Shown here: one piece after another, positions 1-12,056 of the stretch
Layout: each line of letters begins with the position of its first letter
Numbering within the stretch: position 1 is the stretch's first letter
Origin: Branchiostoma floridae
Taxonomy: Eukaryota; Chordata; Leptocardii; Amphioxiformes; Branchiostomatidae
NCBI RefSeq assembly: GCF_000003815.2
Contig: NC_049981.1
Span: 28,918,917 to 28,982,916 of the forward strand
Direction of reading: 5' to 3'
Length of the DNA: 64,000 bases
The notes under the pieces: model-generated
Told to the model about the DNA's origin: nothing
Database searches by the model: none
What the model saw: only the letters and a program-made list of their open reading frames with translations
Made by a program: the position numbers and the translations under genes

Positions 1-163
1 TATGCTAATCAAAATTTTGTCTACATGTGTATCCTGAGGTCTCTACAGTATTAAGATCAGGTCAGTCAATTCCTTATAACCTTGCTCAGAACTTGAACGC
101 TTGTGGTTGCAAGGAGTTTAAAAACTCATTTGTTGTCTAGAAGGCCTATATGAGATTAACTAT

Positions 164-263
164 NNNNNNNNNNNNNNNNNNNNNNNNNNNNNNNNNNNNN
201 NNNNNNNNNNNNNNNNNNNNNNNNNNNNNNNNNNNNNNNNNNNNNNNNNNNNNNNNNNNNNNN
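164..263. other. assembly gap (100 N)
   Basis: Exactly 100 N, the usual placeholder for a gap of unknown size. Sequence order across it depends on scaffolding. Confidence 0.99.
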
Positions 264-347
264 TGTTTAAATAATGGGCGGAAGAACTTTACCGGATTTT
301 CTGTTTCGATTATGATATTTTCTCCATTATGTAATAAAAGGTATGTA

Positions 348-545
348 CAGTGAAACCTGCCTTATGAGTAACCTGAGTATAGGGGCCACTTGGCCATTTC
401 GGTCAGTTTTCGTCGGTCCGTTGGATTTTTTACCTAATAATTAAGAAATACTTAGTAGTCTATAGCGGTCACCTGTCGAATGCGGTCGCGGCCAGACGAT
501 TTTCGGTCCGGCCGCTATGCCAACACTGCCGCGGTCACCGGCGCG
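348..545. mobile_element. diverged left part of a TA-target MITE (CAGTCAAACC family)
   Basis: Follows a TA and starts CAGTGAAACCTG. It then tracks the first ~150 bases of the complete element at 61913-62396: repeated ggccac words, a 'gtcggtcc.ttggat' block and a 'taagaaata' block. No right terminal repeat was found downstream, so this copy is truncated or too diverged to close. Confidence 0.6.
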
Positions 546-1796
546 GCGCGACTGGCGGGGTTCACTTTTTTCAATTTCTGCACTACATCAGCAAAATGTA
601 GGCTCAAATTAGACGATTTACGAAGGAAACGTTGAATAAAGAAACATTATACAAAATTATGTGATTTTATGCGGAGTTTTTCCACCAAAGTGGTGTTGAA
701 TTGACGCGGCGTTTTTTCTCGTCTCAGACTCTTTGCACTCTACGTATACCCTTCTCTACATCGTCATATCTGTGCAAACTGGAAGACTATATGGACAGAT
801 TTTACAAATAGACCGTCCGTTCATGTATCTGATGTTTTAGGTTCTTGAAATGCATGTACGCTGTCCCAATTTTCGTATTCCGCGGGCCAAAAATGGAATC
901 TCCGTCTCTGGTAATTTTCCAAGATGGCGTCAGCAGCAGATAAACAAGGTCACCAGGGGTCAGTGGGCGACTCCATTTTTCCAAGGTAAAATGTCGCAAC
1001 AAGAATTCTCATGTGTAGCATGAAATACAGTGATTACGGTATAAAAACGATTAAAATCTATTACATGAAACTTTTTTTTTATGTGAAAACTAGACTAAGG
1101 CTGATTTTTGCCGGAGAAATAAGCCTACGTAGAGAAAGTTCATTTCGACGTGACCTTCTCGGCATAATGGCACATGCATCTACAGAGGAAAGTGTTTGTG
1201 GCGGTTTGAAGCTTAGAAATGATTATGAACTTGCTGTTTTTACCGACGAATTCCTGCCGTTTTGGAGAATATGCGGCGTCAAATCTCATATCACAAGGGA
1301 AACGAAGTTATAGTTGTTATTTTTACGTCCAGTATTTATTATGTGAACGAATCACTCTTCCGCCTCGCTGACGAAAGAGCATGGAACCACAAGACCGGAA
1401 ATTCCTCGTGCAAGGTGCTGGTTTACGATGTAAACAGAGACTGTAAACTACTACTAAATTAAAACTAAAAGTTATTAATGTAAAAATTCTATTTCAAAAC
1501 GTCAGTGCGGTGTCTTATTTTCCCCCAAGAACAACATTTACTTCGTAGCGTCATAGGGAGATGGAACGAAATCACCGAAAGTGTACCGCGTACGCGGGTC
1601 AAAACGCGGGGAAATCCGCGCTGTTTCGCCCGACAAATAGTGAATTTTGAGCAAAAATACCGCGGAAATATGGGCAGAAACCCCAAAAACTTCAATTCTT
1701 TGAGGGTCCTGGCTTAGCAAAGCCCCAATTTTCAGAAAAAAAATAAACGTACCGTCCAAAATAAGAACGTACCGGGCGGATTGTGAGGCTGAAAAA
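546..1796. other. no gene recognised
   Basis: Short open frames exist on both strands, but none has splice context, a domain or a recognisable family. The tail (1745-1796) repeats the word 'acgtacc' just before the inverted-repeat element that follows. Confidence 0.5.
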
Positions 1797-2969
1797 AATA
1801 AACGTCCCGGTGTGACAGGGATTTCGCCCCCCCCGGGGATTTCGCCCCCCCGGGGGGCGAGATCACTAGCGTTTTCGCCCCCCTTTAGCGTTTTCGCCCC
1901 CCCCCCCCCCATGAGCAGCTGGTTACTACATATTACAGGTGCGCTACCTGGTACTATACTGCACCTGGGGAGTAACGTATATGGTGTGTTACCTGGTACC
2001 TATATGGCACCTTATTACCGTACCGTAAGATGTCATACCTCGAAAGTCGATACTATATTGTTCGGTGCAAACATGACATTGAAATGAAAAAGACAATTTT
2101 TGCAGCTGAGGTGGCATTAAAACAGTGCTACTGCGAACGTATAAATCAACACCGTCTATGGTACGGAATACGTCAGCTATATGTTTTCAATTTGGCACAG
2201 TGTTTTCTTTCTTGTGCTGGAAACATTTCCAAAGCACTAACAAAAACACACGTGAATAATAGTTTCTCATTATAAACACTATCTAAGTTGATATAGCTGT
2301 TGCTAAATGCTACACAAACACTAGTAAAGTACCTGTCTTAAGAAACACGGGTAAATGCATCAGTTCCTAAATACTAGAAAAAACAGTCATGTTGGAGGTG
2401 AAGATATCCCTTGGCCAGGTGCATATACCAAAATGTGCGTTATTCTAATTAATACCTAATATTTGCATAATTAATAAAGACATTACATAGTTCTTTTGTG
2501 GTCACTTCATGGTAGAGACTTCATATTGGAGATATATAGGTTGCTTGAGGACAGGTGAATACAATGAAATACATCTTATGTCAAGACTCAGGTATATGCA
2601 ATAATGGGAATACAAGGGACCCAACCCTCCTTGTCTGAAACAAGTTCAACTATCTTATTACCATGTAATTACGTTAATATTGATACTATGAATGGAGTTA
2701 TGTATCAAACTCGTGTACTTATATCATTCTGAAACTACATTTTGTGATTTATACCAATCAACTTCTAAAATGTCATGTAAACCCGTTTTTTTTTGGGGGG
2801 GGGGGGCGAAATCGCTAAAGGGGGGCGAAGTAAGGGGGCGAGATCACTAGCCGGGGAGGGCGAGATCGCTAGTGATTTCGCCCCGGGGGGGCGAGATCGC
2901 TAGTGATTTCGCCCCCGGGGGGGCGAGATCACGGGGGGGCGAGATCGCTGTCACACCGGTACGTTTATT
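1797..2969. mobile_element. foldback-type element with G/C-run subterminal arrays
   Basis: The left end reads aataaacgt..cggtgtgacag and the right end is its reverse complement, ctgtcacaccg.tacgtttatt (2949-2969). Inside each end lies an array of C-runs or G-runs separated by palindromic gcgagatcgctagtgatttcgc-type units: C-runs at ~1825-1910, G-runs at ~2790-2945. The interior (~1911-2790) is AT-rich with no credible coding frame. About 1.17 kb in all. No clear target-site duplication was found, so the superfamily is open. Confidence 0.65.
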
Positions 2970-2999
2970 AGGGACATGAGAGTAAGCCTGTTCTGGTGC

Positions 3000-3560
3000 A
3001 ATTTAAAATGGGTCCAGTAAAAAAATTTTCAATGTCCCTCCCCCCAAAATTTTTTGATGGCCTGCCCCCAAAAATTTGTTAACAAAGTATGAAGCTAAGT
3101 TTAATAGCCTTTCTCGTAGAACTGAATCACATGGTTAGCTTAAGTTATTGAGGGTGACGGCGCCCCCAACATATTTTTACGATTCTGAGCGCACAAGCCG
3201 TCGCAAGGTACTAGTAGGTCTGGGGAAATGTTGAAATCTGGACCCTCTGAAATACATTTGTCTGCATTTTGAGGGATAAACTTTGCTGGGAGACTATGAT
3301 AAATGTAATAACATTTCTGTCAGAGAAAAAGATTTTTGATGGCGACGAGTGCCGGAGCATCGTGGGTGCCGGAGGCGCAAGCCATCGTAAGGGACGTCCA
3401 GGGAAAAATTGGAAATCTTGACCACCTTAAACTACATTTACTGCATTTTACTTGTATACTAGCTTTGCTTTGAAGGCCTCTAAGGCCACTTTTTTTTCAG
3501 TGACCCTCCCCCAAGGCCCCAAAATTTGTCGATAGCCCTCCCCCCAGTAAACATTGTCAT
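3000..3560. repeat. two imperfect direct repeat units
   Basis: A block running from 'agccgtcgcaagg' through 'tggaccctctgaaatacat' to 'aaactttgctg' (about 3190-3300) recurs diverged at about 3372-3480. 'cctcccccaaa' blocks occur on both sides (about 3035-3075 and 3500-3548). Non-coding; family not recognised. Confidence 0.5.
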
Positions 3561-3721
3561 GTCCCAAACTAGATGGTATGTCCGTGGTCGTAAAATTTTT
3601 TCTGCGTGTAAAAAGGACATACAATAGATCCTGGGTAAATGTACAACCGCCCAGCCTCATGTAAAATATCCGCTGTCCTGGGCACCCCCCTTTCAGGCAG
3701 ATTGCACAATGGCTGAGCATA

Positions 3722-4045
3722 CGAGGGGTGATCAATAAATTCTCGGCCTCACTCAGAAATTACAAGCACAACTCAGATTTCGTAGCACAACTTCATAGTT
3801 CTTAATGACAAAGAATTTACAGCATGGGCAACTCGACCCACACATGTCTGATCACAATTCACCCTTATTTTCTCGCCACTTACATTCTAATTTGAAAAAA
3901 AAAGAATGCCTGGAAAGTTATGACTGCAATGATTTGAAATTCGGAGGATTTTGGTAAAAGGCTTCATACTATGAAGTTATGCCTCAAAATTTGAGTTGTG
4001 CTTATTATTTCTGAGTGAGGCCGAGAACTTATTGATCATCCCTCG
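3722..4045. mobile_element. mariner-like MITE
   Basis: Inverted ends of about 55 bases begin CGAGGG(G/A)TGATCAATAA and are flanked on both sides by TA (3720-3721 and 4046-4047). Length 324, with no transposase frame. The TA target and the end sequence fit a non-autonomous Tc1/mariner element. Confidence 0.75.
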
Positions 4046-4047
4046 TA

Positions 4048-5160
4048 TGTGCCTGAAGTTCTGAACAGAAGGGAACACATTTGTTAAAACCAAGTCCAGT
4101 AAAGTAGGGCTAATGTGAACGCATGTGTACTTGAAGATCTTACATAAAGAGGACTGTATTCAAGGGAATCCATCAACTGAAATGGTTTCACAGGAAATGG
4201 GCTGAAAGCGCTGAAATTGCTGCAGCCTGACTAACAAAATCATTTTGAAACAACACCAACATCAACACAACTCTGTCTACACATAGGGAAATATCTTTCA
4301 CGTCTCTCTATAAAGTTAGGGCGCGTACGTACATCCAAAAACTCAAATTAAGTACACCCCTTAAGATAATCTGATAGATGTACTTTAAAGTTATGTCAGG
4401 GTTTCTGAAATTTTGCAGCAAGCATATATACAGGTGTATCTAGTCCGCATACTTCATTAAATTTTAAATTTTGTAGAATTTATTTCAGTTGCGGGTATAT
4501 ATTCTATGAGGGTTACACATATTTATTTATTTATTCATTTAGTTGCCATGGATTCTCCTCAATAACAATGGAGAGTATGGCGGAACAGGCGTCAAAGGAC
4601 ACCTTTTCAAAGCTGCCAAACCGAAATTATAACAATGATACATCAAATAACAATGCACATAAATACAAGAACAAATATCATAATCAACGTAAAGCTCAAA
4701 TCAGGATAAATCAACTTAACAACACACATACATTATCAAGTCCAAATCTATGAAATAGATAATATAGGGCAAATTAGCGTGGCCTTGTAGCAATGCAAGT
4801 GGCGCAACAGCATGATAATGACCACGTGCAAGCCTGATCTAGCTTGAAGTTTTGGCCAGACTACGATTTACGGAACATTTTAGGCTTGATTACGCTTTAC
4901 CTGAAATGTACTGGCTACGCTATATGGTAAATTTTCCCACCCTCAGTCATTTGTTCAACCATCCTCACCGTATGAAAGCAACTTTTTTGGTCAAACTTTC
5001 TTAACTTGCACACTCCCATCAGTTTTGGGGTTCCCAGAGGATGAGATCCATATAATCAAAGCAACGTGGCCTAAGGTACACAATGTCATGTAATATAAGA
5101 CCACAATTTCACATTAGTCATAACATCAATATAAAATGTGTAAAAGACTGTAAGAAAAAT
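4048..5160. other. AT-rich DNA, no gene recognised
   Basis: No exon-like stretch with splice sites or a recognisable protein. A 61-residue frame at 4568-4753 is Asn-rich low-complexity sequence and is not supported. Confidence 0.5.
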
Positions 5161-5430
5161 ATTATGTATAAGGATTATACATAATTATGTATAATAGTGA
5201 AAAGGGATATGTATAATTATGTATAACAGCCAAATGGGTTATGGCTACTATGTATAATAGTGAAAAGTGATATGTATAATTATGTATAGTAGTAAAAACG
5301 GATATGTATAATTATGTCTAATGGTAAAAAGGGATATGTATAATTATGTATACTGGAAAAATTGTTATGTATAATTATGTATACTGGAAAAAAATATGTA
5401 TAATTATAGCATAATTATGTATAATTGGAC
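5160..5430. repeat. AT minisatellite, 'tatgtataattatgtata' units
   Basis: At least eight imperfect units of about 30-35 bases, each with the core tatgtataattatgtata followed by a purine-rich spacer such as 'gtgaaaaggga'. Lies just left of the duplicated block. Confidence 0.85.
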
Positions 5431-6203
5431 TTCTCCCTAGGGACTTATTAATGTGTTCCGCGTATTAGTCACCCCCTGCTATGTACTCCATAAAAATATG
5501 AACAAGATTGGGTAAAGCATTTTTGAGTTATTGACGTGCAGTCCGGAATTAAATTGTTTTTCCGGAATTAAATTGCGGCTTGTTATGATTACATAGATAC
5601 AGTCACCCTGCATGTCATAGATTAGAGTGTTAACAGCATGTTTTTAATCCATTTTTAAGAAATGACGGAACTCAAGTAATAATGAATATGATAAATGATA
5701 ATGTATAATACAGGTATATTATATTAATTGACAGATTTCTTGTTTACTGAAATCAAGTAGGAAAATTGAGTACTTCTTATCTTAACCATCTCATGAGCTT
5801 GTGAAAAGTACAAGTTTTGGTAAAACATTTCAGGAATAAAACGTTATAGAAGTTGATCAAGCCATTTCTCCCTCAGTTTCAAGATGTACCTTCCAGTTTG
5901 GGTAGAATTGTCCTCCATTTGATAACATTTTTTTTCCATTTTCTGAACAAAAACCTTTTTGAGGGAGAATCTTTACATTTTGTAATCTGACATAAGGTTC
6001 AAAAAGGAAAAATAGTAAAATTGATTGAATGTGAATATGGCATAAGGTTGTGTTTTTTTTGGTCACTATGATTCTTCACATTATATACCTCAATTTTGAA
6101 AAATTACTCTGGATGTAAGGGGAGGGTGAAATAATTCATTAGTCTAAGTTTTATCATAGACAATAACTTCTGATTGGCTTGTCTCTCCTCTCTCCTCCAA
6201 TAG

Positions 6204-8999
6204 GAATCCATCATTGCAAATGACCTGCAGTTCCATAAGCACTGCTTCCTGTGTGCCAAGTGCAGCTGCCAACTGGACCCCAACGGCTACCATCTGTGGG
6301 AGGGTGCACAGATCTGTGATATTTGTGAGTAAAGGAACCTGCCTCTGAACTAAAAGTATATAATACCAGCTCAAAAAAGAACAAGAAACAGCCATGACTT
6401 CAAGTACCAGAGTTACCAAGCTAGGATTGATGTGTTCAAAAATTCGTATTTTCCCAGAACTATCGAAGAGTGGAACTTGTGGAACTTGTTATCACCAAGC
6501 ACAGTAGTGGCCTCTTCTCTGGATAGTTTTAAAGAACGCTTGCAGATAGATGTTAGAAGTTAGGTGTGACGGATCGTTCAGTGTAATATAACCAGCTGCT
6601 GCCGCACCGCGTGCCTGCGAAGCTGGTGTGTTACGCCGAAGGGCGGTTATACCGGCTATATAGATACAGATACAGATACAGAAAGGTTTAAAGTTTGAAA
6701 CCAGATTCTTTTCTCTCAGCTCAAAGTTAAAGCAATATTTTAGTGTTCTACACACTGTTGGTATTTGCATAGACATAGGAATACCTCAATGACAACACCA
6801 AAGTTAACTTTTTGTTTTTGAGCAAGACAAGGTCTCCTGAGGCGTTGCCAAGAAATTCATTAACCAAATTCTGAAGTTACTGGCTCGCGCATGATAACCT
6901 TACGACCTGCTATGGATAACCACAAATGATGGATAACAAATTATTGTATGTGTATTAGTCTGTTTTTGCCTTGTATGTACGTTGTATAGTTTCCAGTCAC
7001 TGAGAGGTTCAACCTGGTAAAAGAAATCAGAAATTAAAAACAAATGAAGGTGACTGCACTAGACAATAGGAACAGCTTCTTGGTCTTGCTACCTAGGCGT
7101 GTATGTGACCTGAGTCCTTTGTTTACCTAGGCTTTTCCAAGACCATGTCTACCAAGTGCATTGGTTGTGACTTCCCCATCGAGCCTGGCGATCGCTGGCT
7201 AGAGGCCCTGAACTGTGCCTGGCACACGGAGTGCTTCTGCTGTGCTGTAAGTACTTCAAACAAGATGTTGTTTAAAAACAATATCTAACACTTAGCAAGG
7301 AAACAACAAGCCAAAAATAATTAACAACTTTCTTGACATTCAAGTACTACATGTAGTATGCTGTTCTTTGCCTGACTTCTTTTTTTTGTGTAAATGTACG
7401 AAAAAATTTAATCTTCTTGACCCTGCAGCATGTTAACACTCACTAAGAAGTGATTTGTAAGCCTGTCATATACCTTCTTATGTAGGAAATTAGATCAGAT
7501 AAAGTTAAAGTAAAAGTTTGTAATGGAATCAAGTACTGACATGCCAGTAAGAGTGGATCTTCAGATTGGAGGCCATCTTTTCTGTTCTAAAATGAAATGT
7601 GTTGTACATCAGGTATTTCAGGATTTCCTGTCTGTGTATTGCTTGAATCCATAGGGTATCATGTGACTGTGCAAGTGTGGCTGTATGAAGGTCATGTGTA
7701 GCAGTGATCGATTCTTTTCATCAACTCTTTTAATCTGTCGTACTAACACTGGTGACTCTGTGCTGGTCAGGTAGCCCTTCTTTGTTCAAGCAGGGAGGAA
7801 TATTCAGTCAAGGCAGTTTTTGATTTTGATCTACATTATTTGTTTGGATATGTATCATATTGAGTTCCAAATCAAGAAGCTGTAATAAAGGGATTAAAAA
7901 AAAAGAGATCACTTAATTGAGTTTCAAGAAATGTGTACTGCTCCATTTTTCCCTGTAGTTATAATAGGCTGACTCCTGACCAGGGCTGACTGCTCAGTAA
8001 ACAGAGAACTTGCTGCTAGTGTTAATGTTTTATATCCTAAAAAGTGTCTTTTTTCGTCTCTCTTGACTTCCTCATGCTTTGCTGTCCTGCCCATCCGTCT
8101 GTTCTCCATTCGTCCGTCCGTACATCCGTCTGTGCGTGTCTAGGTCTGCCAAGCCGACTTGGAAGGCCAGCCTTTCTACGCTAAGGGCAAGAAGCCTTTC
8201 TGCAAGAACCACAAAAAGCAGGCCATCTAAATGCCCCGGCCTACCACTGTACGCAAGAAACATTTCATTTCAGAGTGCCCACCAGTTTGTATTCTTATTA
8301 AACAGTCGTACTGAAGTTTCTCTACCAAGATTGGATACAAAAGCATTTAATTTGATTTATAAAAAGGGAATGGTTACCTACAATTACGAAAATGTAACTT
8401 ATCCAGCAAATTCAAAGAGATGGCATGTTTTCTAGACTCCTAATTTTGAACACAGCTTAACATTGAGAAATACCAGATACCGTATAAGTCTGGTGGGAAC
8501 TCTGTCAAATGTTGACATTTCCTGCATTTCCTTTAACGCCTGCTAGGGGGCCTGGCCAAGTATCCAAACTAAAGTCTATTTTATTTTTCATTTCAATGAA
8601 AATTGTGACTAGGCAATACAGAATGGACTGATTTATGTAACCTAAATATTGAAAAAAAATGTCTAACTTTGCCAATGGCGTCTTTTGGGCTAAAAAATTA
8701 GTTAAATTTCTTGTAATGTTTGTCATATCAAGACAAACATGTATACATGAATTTTAGCTAAGAGTAGGGCTCTGTGTTGGGTTCCTGGCCAACCTCTCTT
8801 TCTGCTTCCCTTGCTTGTGTCTTTTTCTCACTTAATTTACTAACTGCTGTATATCAAGTGGAATTAATTTTAAAGTTTGTCTCTAACCTTTACATTAAAT
8901 TTTTCTTCACAGGTTTGCCAAGTGGAGTTGGAGGGAGCTGCCTTCTATGCCAAGGGGAAGAAACCATATTGCAAAATTCATGCCAAGCAGGCTGCTTGA
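6204..8999 (+). CDS. Alp/Enigma-type LIM protein, 3' exons (upstream copy, partial)
   Basis: Four intact exons of a PDZ/LIM family scaffold gene: 6204-6324, 7131-7246, and two alternative last exons, 8144-8230 (ends KKQAI, stop) and 8913-8999 (ends AKQAA, stop). All have AG/GT borders and phases that join. They encode the second half of one LIM domain (HKHCFLCAKCSCQL...ICDIC) and a final LIM domain (KCIGCDFPIEPG...WHTECFCCA...FC or YC). Vertebrate relatives (PDLIM5, PDLIM7, LDB3) anchor signalling proteins at Z-discs and actin. Exons for the PDZ domain and earlier LIM parts are not within 1-6203; they would lie before this window. Compared with the downstream copy, ICDIC replaces ICDTC. No disabling change was seen. 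Confidence 0.8.
6350..6681 (+). mobile_element. 5'-truncated non-LTR retrotransposon end
   Basis: Absent from the paralogous intron at ~23100. An open frame at about 6372-6563 has the typical end of a LINE reverse-transcriptase ORF: RTRNSH..KYQ...ARIDVFK, then SYFPRTIEEWN, then LDSFKERL and a stop. About 120 bases of 3' UTR and a (gataca)n tail (6661-6681) follow. The frame looks like the Jockey/CR1 group; the clade is not resolved. The same UTR recurs inverted at 43455-43585. Confidence 0.75.
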
Positions 9000-10600
9000 G
9001 ACTGTCTCCATGGCGACTGTTGTCATAGCAACAAAAAGAGACAACTTTTTGTGTAACAGCTCTATGGAAACCACAATAAAATAGCAAAGATCTCGTAGAT
9101 GTAAAGAAATGGCATGATTTTACACAGCTAGCAGGGTCAGGTGCAAGGACAATGTGAAGAAAAGAGCCAAATGTCTGCATGAAACAGCATAATGTGAGAA
9201 GTCACATGATGATATATGACTTGCATGAGGAAAGAAGACTTCTGTGATGAGTCATGCGAAGAGATTTTATGGCTCAGGCCGGGATTGTTTTATTTTGAAT
9301 TTGTAAGAAGACTGTAAGCAATGAAGGAAAGGCCAGTGTAAGGCTTTGATGTTTTATCACTTTCTGTAGAGTTGGCTGTCTTAATACTTAGGTAACTGAT
9401 ACTTAACTGAAGAGAAGAGACGAGGCCCACCTACCCCGACACCAGGGCAGCGGGCGGGTACTGTGCTCACGGATACACGTGCCGTGGGTTGGCCCTGCCC
9501 GAGGCTGGGCCGCCGTAGGTGATCGGAAGTGCACGCCTCCTGTCATTCGTGTGTGCCGAGGGTAAAAGGGCCGAAATCACCTATGGCGGCCGACACCCTC
9601 GGGTCCTCCCCTGACGATCAGTACCCGTCGCTGTCGGCTGGCGCGGACATCCTTCCAACTCGCAGCACTCTGCAAAACTACTTCCCTCACCACGTCACAC
9701 AGCTATCTTTTAGTTTGCTCAGAGGCCTCACTGGGCCTCGTCATTCAACGGAGTCATCCAGTCTGCGAGTTGGACGGGTCACGTGTCCAGCCCGGGGTAG
9801 GTGTGGCAGACGTGCAGCACCTAGCGCTGAGGAGCGCGTACGTTGGATGTGTGTTCTAGAGAAGTGCACAGATGGAGAACTGCAGGGTGTAGCCTTTCAC
9901 GTGTGTGTTGTGTTGTGTTGACCAGACTGAGAGATGGTGCTAAAGTAAGGAAGGTCAGAGGAGAGAGAATTAGTTTTATCGCTTCCCTTGTGTGGGTGAC
10001 GGTGTTACCCACCGACCACCCTTGTACATGTACTTGCATGCAAATCACCTGTAGCAAATAGTGCTGAATTTATCTTATACCCACCAAGTGTGTGAAAATT
10101 ATACGTTTGATAGAATAATGTTATGTTGCAACATAGTGAAATTATGAAGTGCTTTTTATAGAAATCATGATTATCAATTTAAAGTACATTATGCTAAGAG
10201 GGGCTATGCAAAATTGCATACGTAAAGAAATGGAGATACTTAATGTAGCTTTGACATCTGCATAATAATTTTGTAACCAAACCCTATTGGATTGTTTACA
10301 GCTAGAGCTGTGGTAATTTATGCATAGTAGCTTGAAAAGCTATAATGTGTGAAATCCAACCTGCTGTTTGGATTTGCATTTTATATATAACTCAATAGAG
10401 AATAAATCTGGGTCCCCTACCTAGGAACTGTACTTTCTTTTTGTCATCAGTGGTCTTTCTTGTAAGTGTCTACTCGTGCTAGTTTGCAGGAACATTAAGT
10501 ATGATAGCAAAGCAAACAAAACGTTGAAACAAATTAGTCATAAGAATGTATACAAAAATTATGTTTTGATATACACTTCAATTTTTTGTTCCTGCAATCA
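9000..10600 (+). other. 3' UTR and downstream of LIM gene, GC-rich block
   Basis: AATAAA at 9075-9080 follows the stop of the second last exon by 76 bases. Bases 9415-9900 are strikingly GC-rich for this locus and nearly identical to 25917-26400, with only a few substitutions. No protein or structural RNA was recognised. A further AATAAA lies near 10400. Confidence 0.5.
9075..9080 (+). promoter_or_regulatory. polyadenylation signal of LIM gene (upstream copy)
   Basis: AATAAA, 76 bases after the stop at 8997-8999. It is retained in the other copy at 25578-25583. Confidence 0.6.
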
Positions 10601-10639
10601 ACCCACCTGGTACCCAGGTTCAGAAATATGACCTGTGTA

Positions 10640-10898
10640 TTACCAGATGTGGACTTACGTTGTCCTACAAACCTTCTTGCCGAAGATAACAAAGATCTGG
10701 TTCAACATTGACAAGCTGAAAAATCAAAAAGGTACAGAAGAATTCCAGGCTACCTTCGGAGCGACATTTGCTCCATTAACCATATACATGTAGATACAGA
10801 TAACATACATGTACATGAACAAATTGATAGACATGTACAGCTTCAACACAGCAGTGACTGGAACAGCACAACAGGACCCTTGGTAAACGTCTCTCCAT
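10640..10898 (+). mobile_element. fragment of decayed non-LTR retrotransposon
   Basis: Equivalent to the start of the decayed element at 27480-28570, including the words 'gttcaac.ttgacaagctgaaaaatcaaaa' and 'agtgactggaacagc'. It is cut off at 10899, where an HNMT exon piece begins directly. Confidence 0.65.
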
Positions 10899-11138
10899 TG
10901 GTGGTTACATGCTAGTCGGCATGGAGTCAGGTATTGAATACATGATTGCACTCTAGATCTTTTTAAATTAAGCTTTTTGAATACGTACTGGCAATCCAGT
11001 ACTTACGTAATGTCATCACATATTTCTTCTCATGTACACTTACCATATGCTTCGTGTTCTGTCAGAAGGCCATGTCCAAATTGTCATACCGGTATTTCTT
11101 TTTCTTATTCAGTTATTGTCTTAATATACCTGGAGCTG

Positions 11139-11482
11139 CAGGGCTCTAGCCAGCTCGACATCTTTTTCCGTCAGCCAATTCCCATTGTCGCGAAAACCAC
11201 GTAAACGCTCTTCCAGGAGTTAGAAAGACTGAACTCAGAACTTTAAAAAGTTTTTTTAGTGAGATTAAAGGGCGCCGACACACTTAGTCAACAATAATAA
11301 CAATATATAGCAAAACAAACATTGTGTGGCTTTTACGGCCGTGGACGGCGTCCCCAAGCCGCCTGTAGCTTCCACTAAGGATTTTTGTCCGCCAAGGTTG
11401 ACGGATTGGTTTTAAAATTTTTCCGTCACACGCAGCAAATTTCCGTCAATTGACGGAAATACGTATGCTGGCTAGAGCCCTG
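11139..11482. mobile_element. hAT-like MITE (CAGGGCTCTAGCCAGC ends)
   Basis: Ends CAGGGCTCTAGCCAGC and its inverse, flanked by CTGGAGCTG on both sides (11130-11138, 11483-11491). The paralogous intron at ~33385 has one CTGGAGCTG and no element, so it serves as the empty site. A second copy at 21336-21702 has an 8-base duplication. Confidence 0.85.
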
Positions 11483-11848
11483 CTGGAGCTGTGAATTCTT
11501 TTACAGTATCTATAATATATGCTTTCATGTGCACAGATAAAAGTGACTGGGGGAACATGGAGTACAAGCTTCAGGTGATGTTCGGCCGAGATGACCATTC
11601 GACAACATCACTATGTACCCCTGGACAGGTCAAACAGTGCTTGATGAAATGGGCATTGGTTATGTAGATCGTAATAATAGAGATCGTAATAAAACAAACA
11701 AATGTCACTACAGAAGATGAAATTGATATCAACGTCACAGAGTGTTTTAAGGAGGACTCAGAGGCAGGGATGCTGCTTCTTGACTTCCTGACACAAACAC
11801 CTCACGTCTCTGGTGAGCTGGAGATGCGGTCAGCTGCCCTGGAGTATA

Positions 11849-12056
11849 CTGTAAATGCAGAAATGTTCGCGGTGGATTAATGTTCGCGGTTTTCGCGTCG
11901 ACCACTTTACCGCAAAATTAAATCCACCGCGAACATTTTTCTATTAAGGTATTAGATTGCAGTAGATGGTGTTACCGCGAAATTAAATCCACCGCGAAAA
12001 GTCATTTTTCCCGCTACCGCGAAATTAAATCCCCGCAAACTTAAATGCATTTACAG
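11849..12056. mobile_element. TA-target MITE (CTGTAAATGCA ends) inside an exon
   Basis: Inverted ends CTGTAAATGCA...TGCATTTACAG enclose repeated 'ttcgcggtgga' and 'ccaccgcgaa' words. TA flanks both sides. The undisturbed exon at ~33707-33716 reads agtatattcaaag, against agtata-[element]-tatacaaag here, which gives a clean empty site. It splits the coding part of the HNMT-like exon 5 copy. Confidence 0.85.

Noticed and set aside
1011-1313. 100-residue plus-strand open frame
   Set aside because: No domain, splice support or family was recognised, and the surroundings are repeats.
5160-5430. CRISPR-like array of regular repeats
   Set aside because: Units are AT-rich and imperfect, spacers are not unique, and the setting is a eukaryotic genome. 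It is a minisatellite.
8079-8435. 118-residue open frame overlapping the LIM last exon, repeated at 24588-24944
   Set aside because: It is a different frame from the LIM coding exon, which has splice sites and zinc ligands. It is repeated only because the whole region is duplicated.
9529-9921. 130-residue open frame in the LIM 3' region
   Set aside because: GC-rich sequence opens frames by composition. The matching frame in the other copy is shorter (26032-26217), so it is not conserved as protein.
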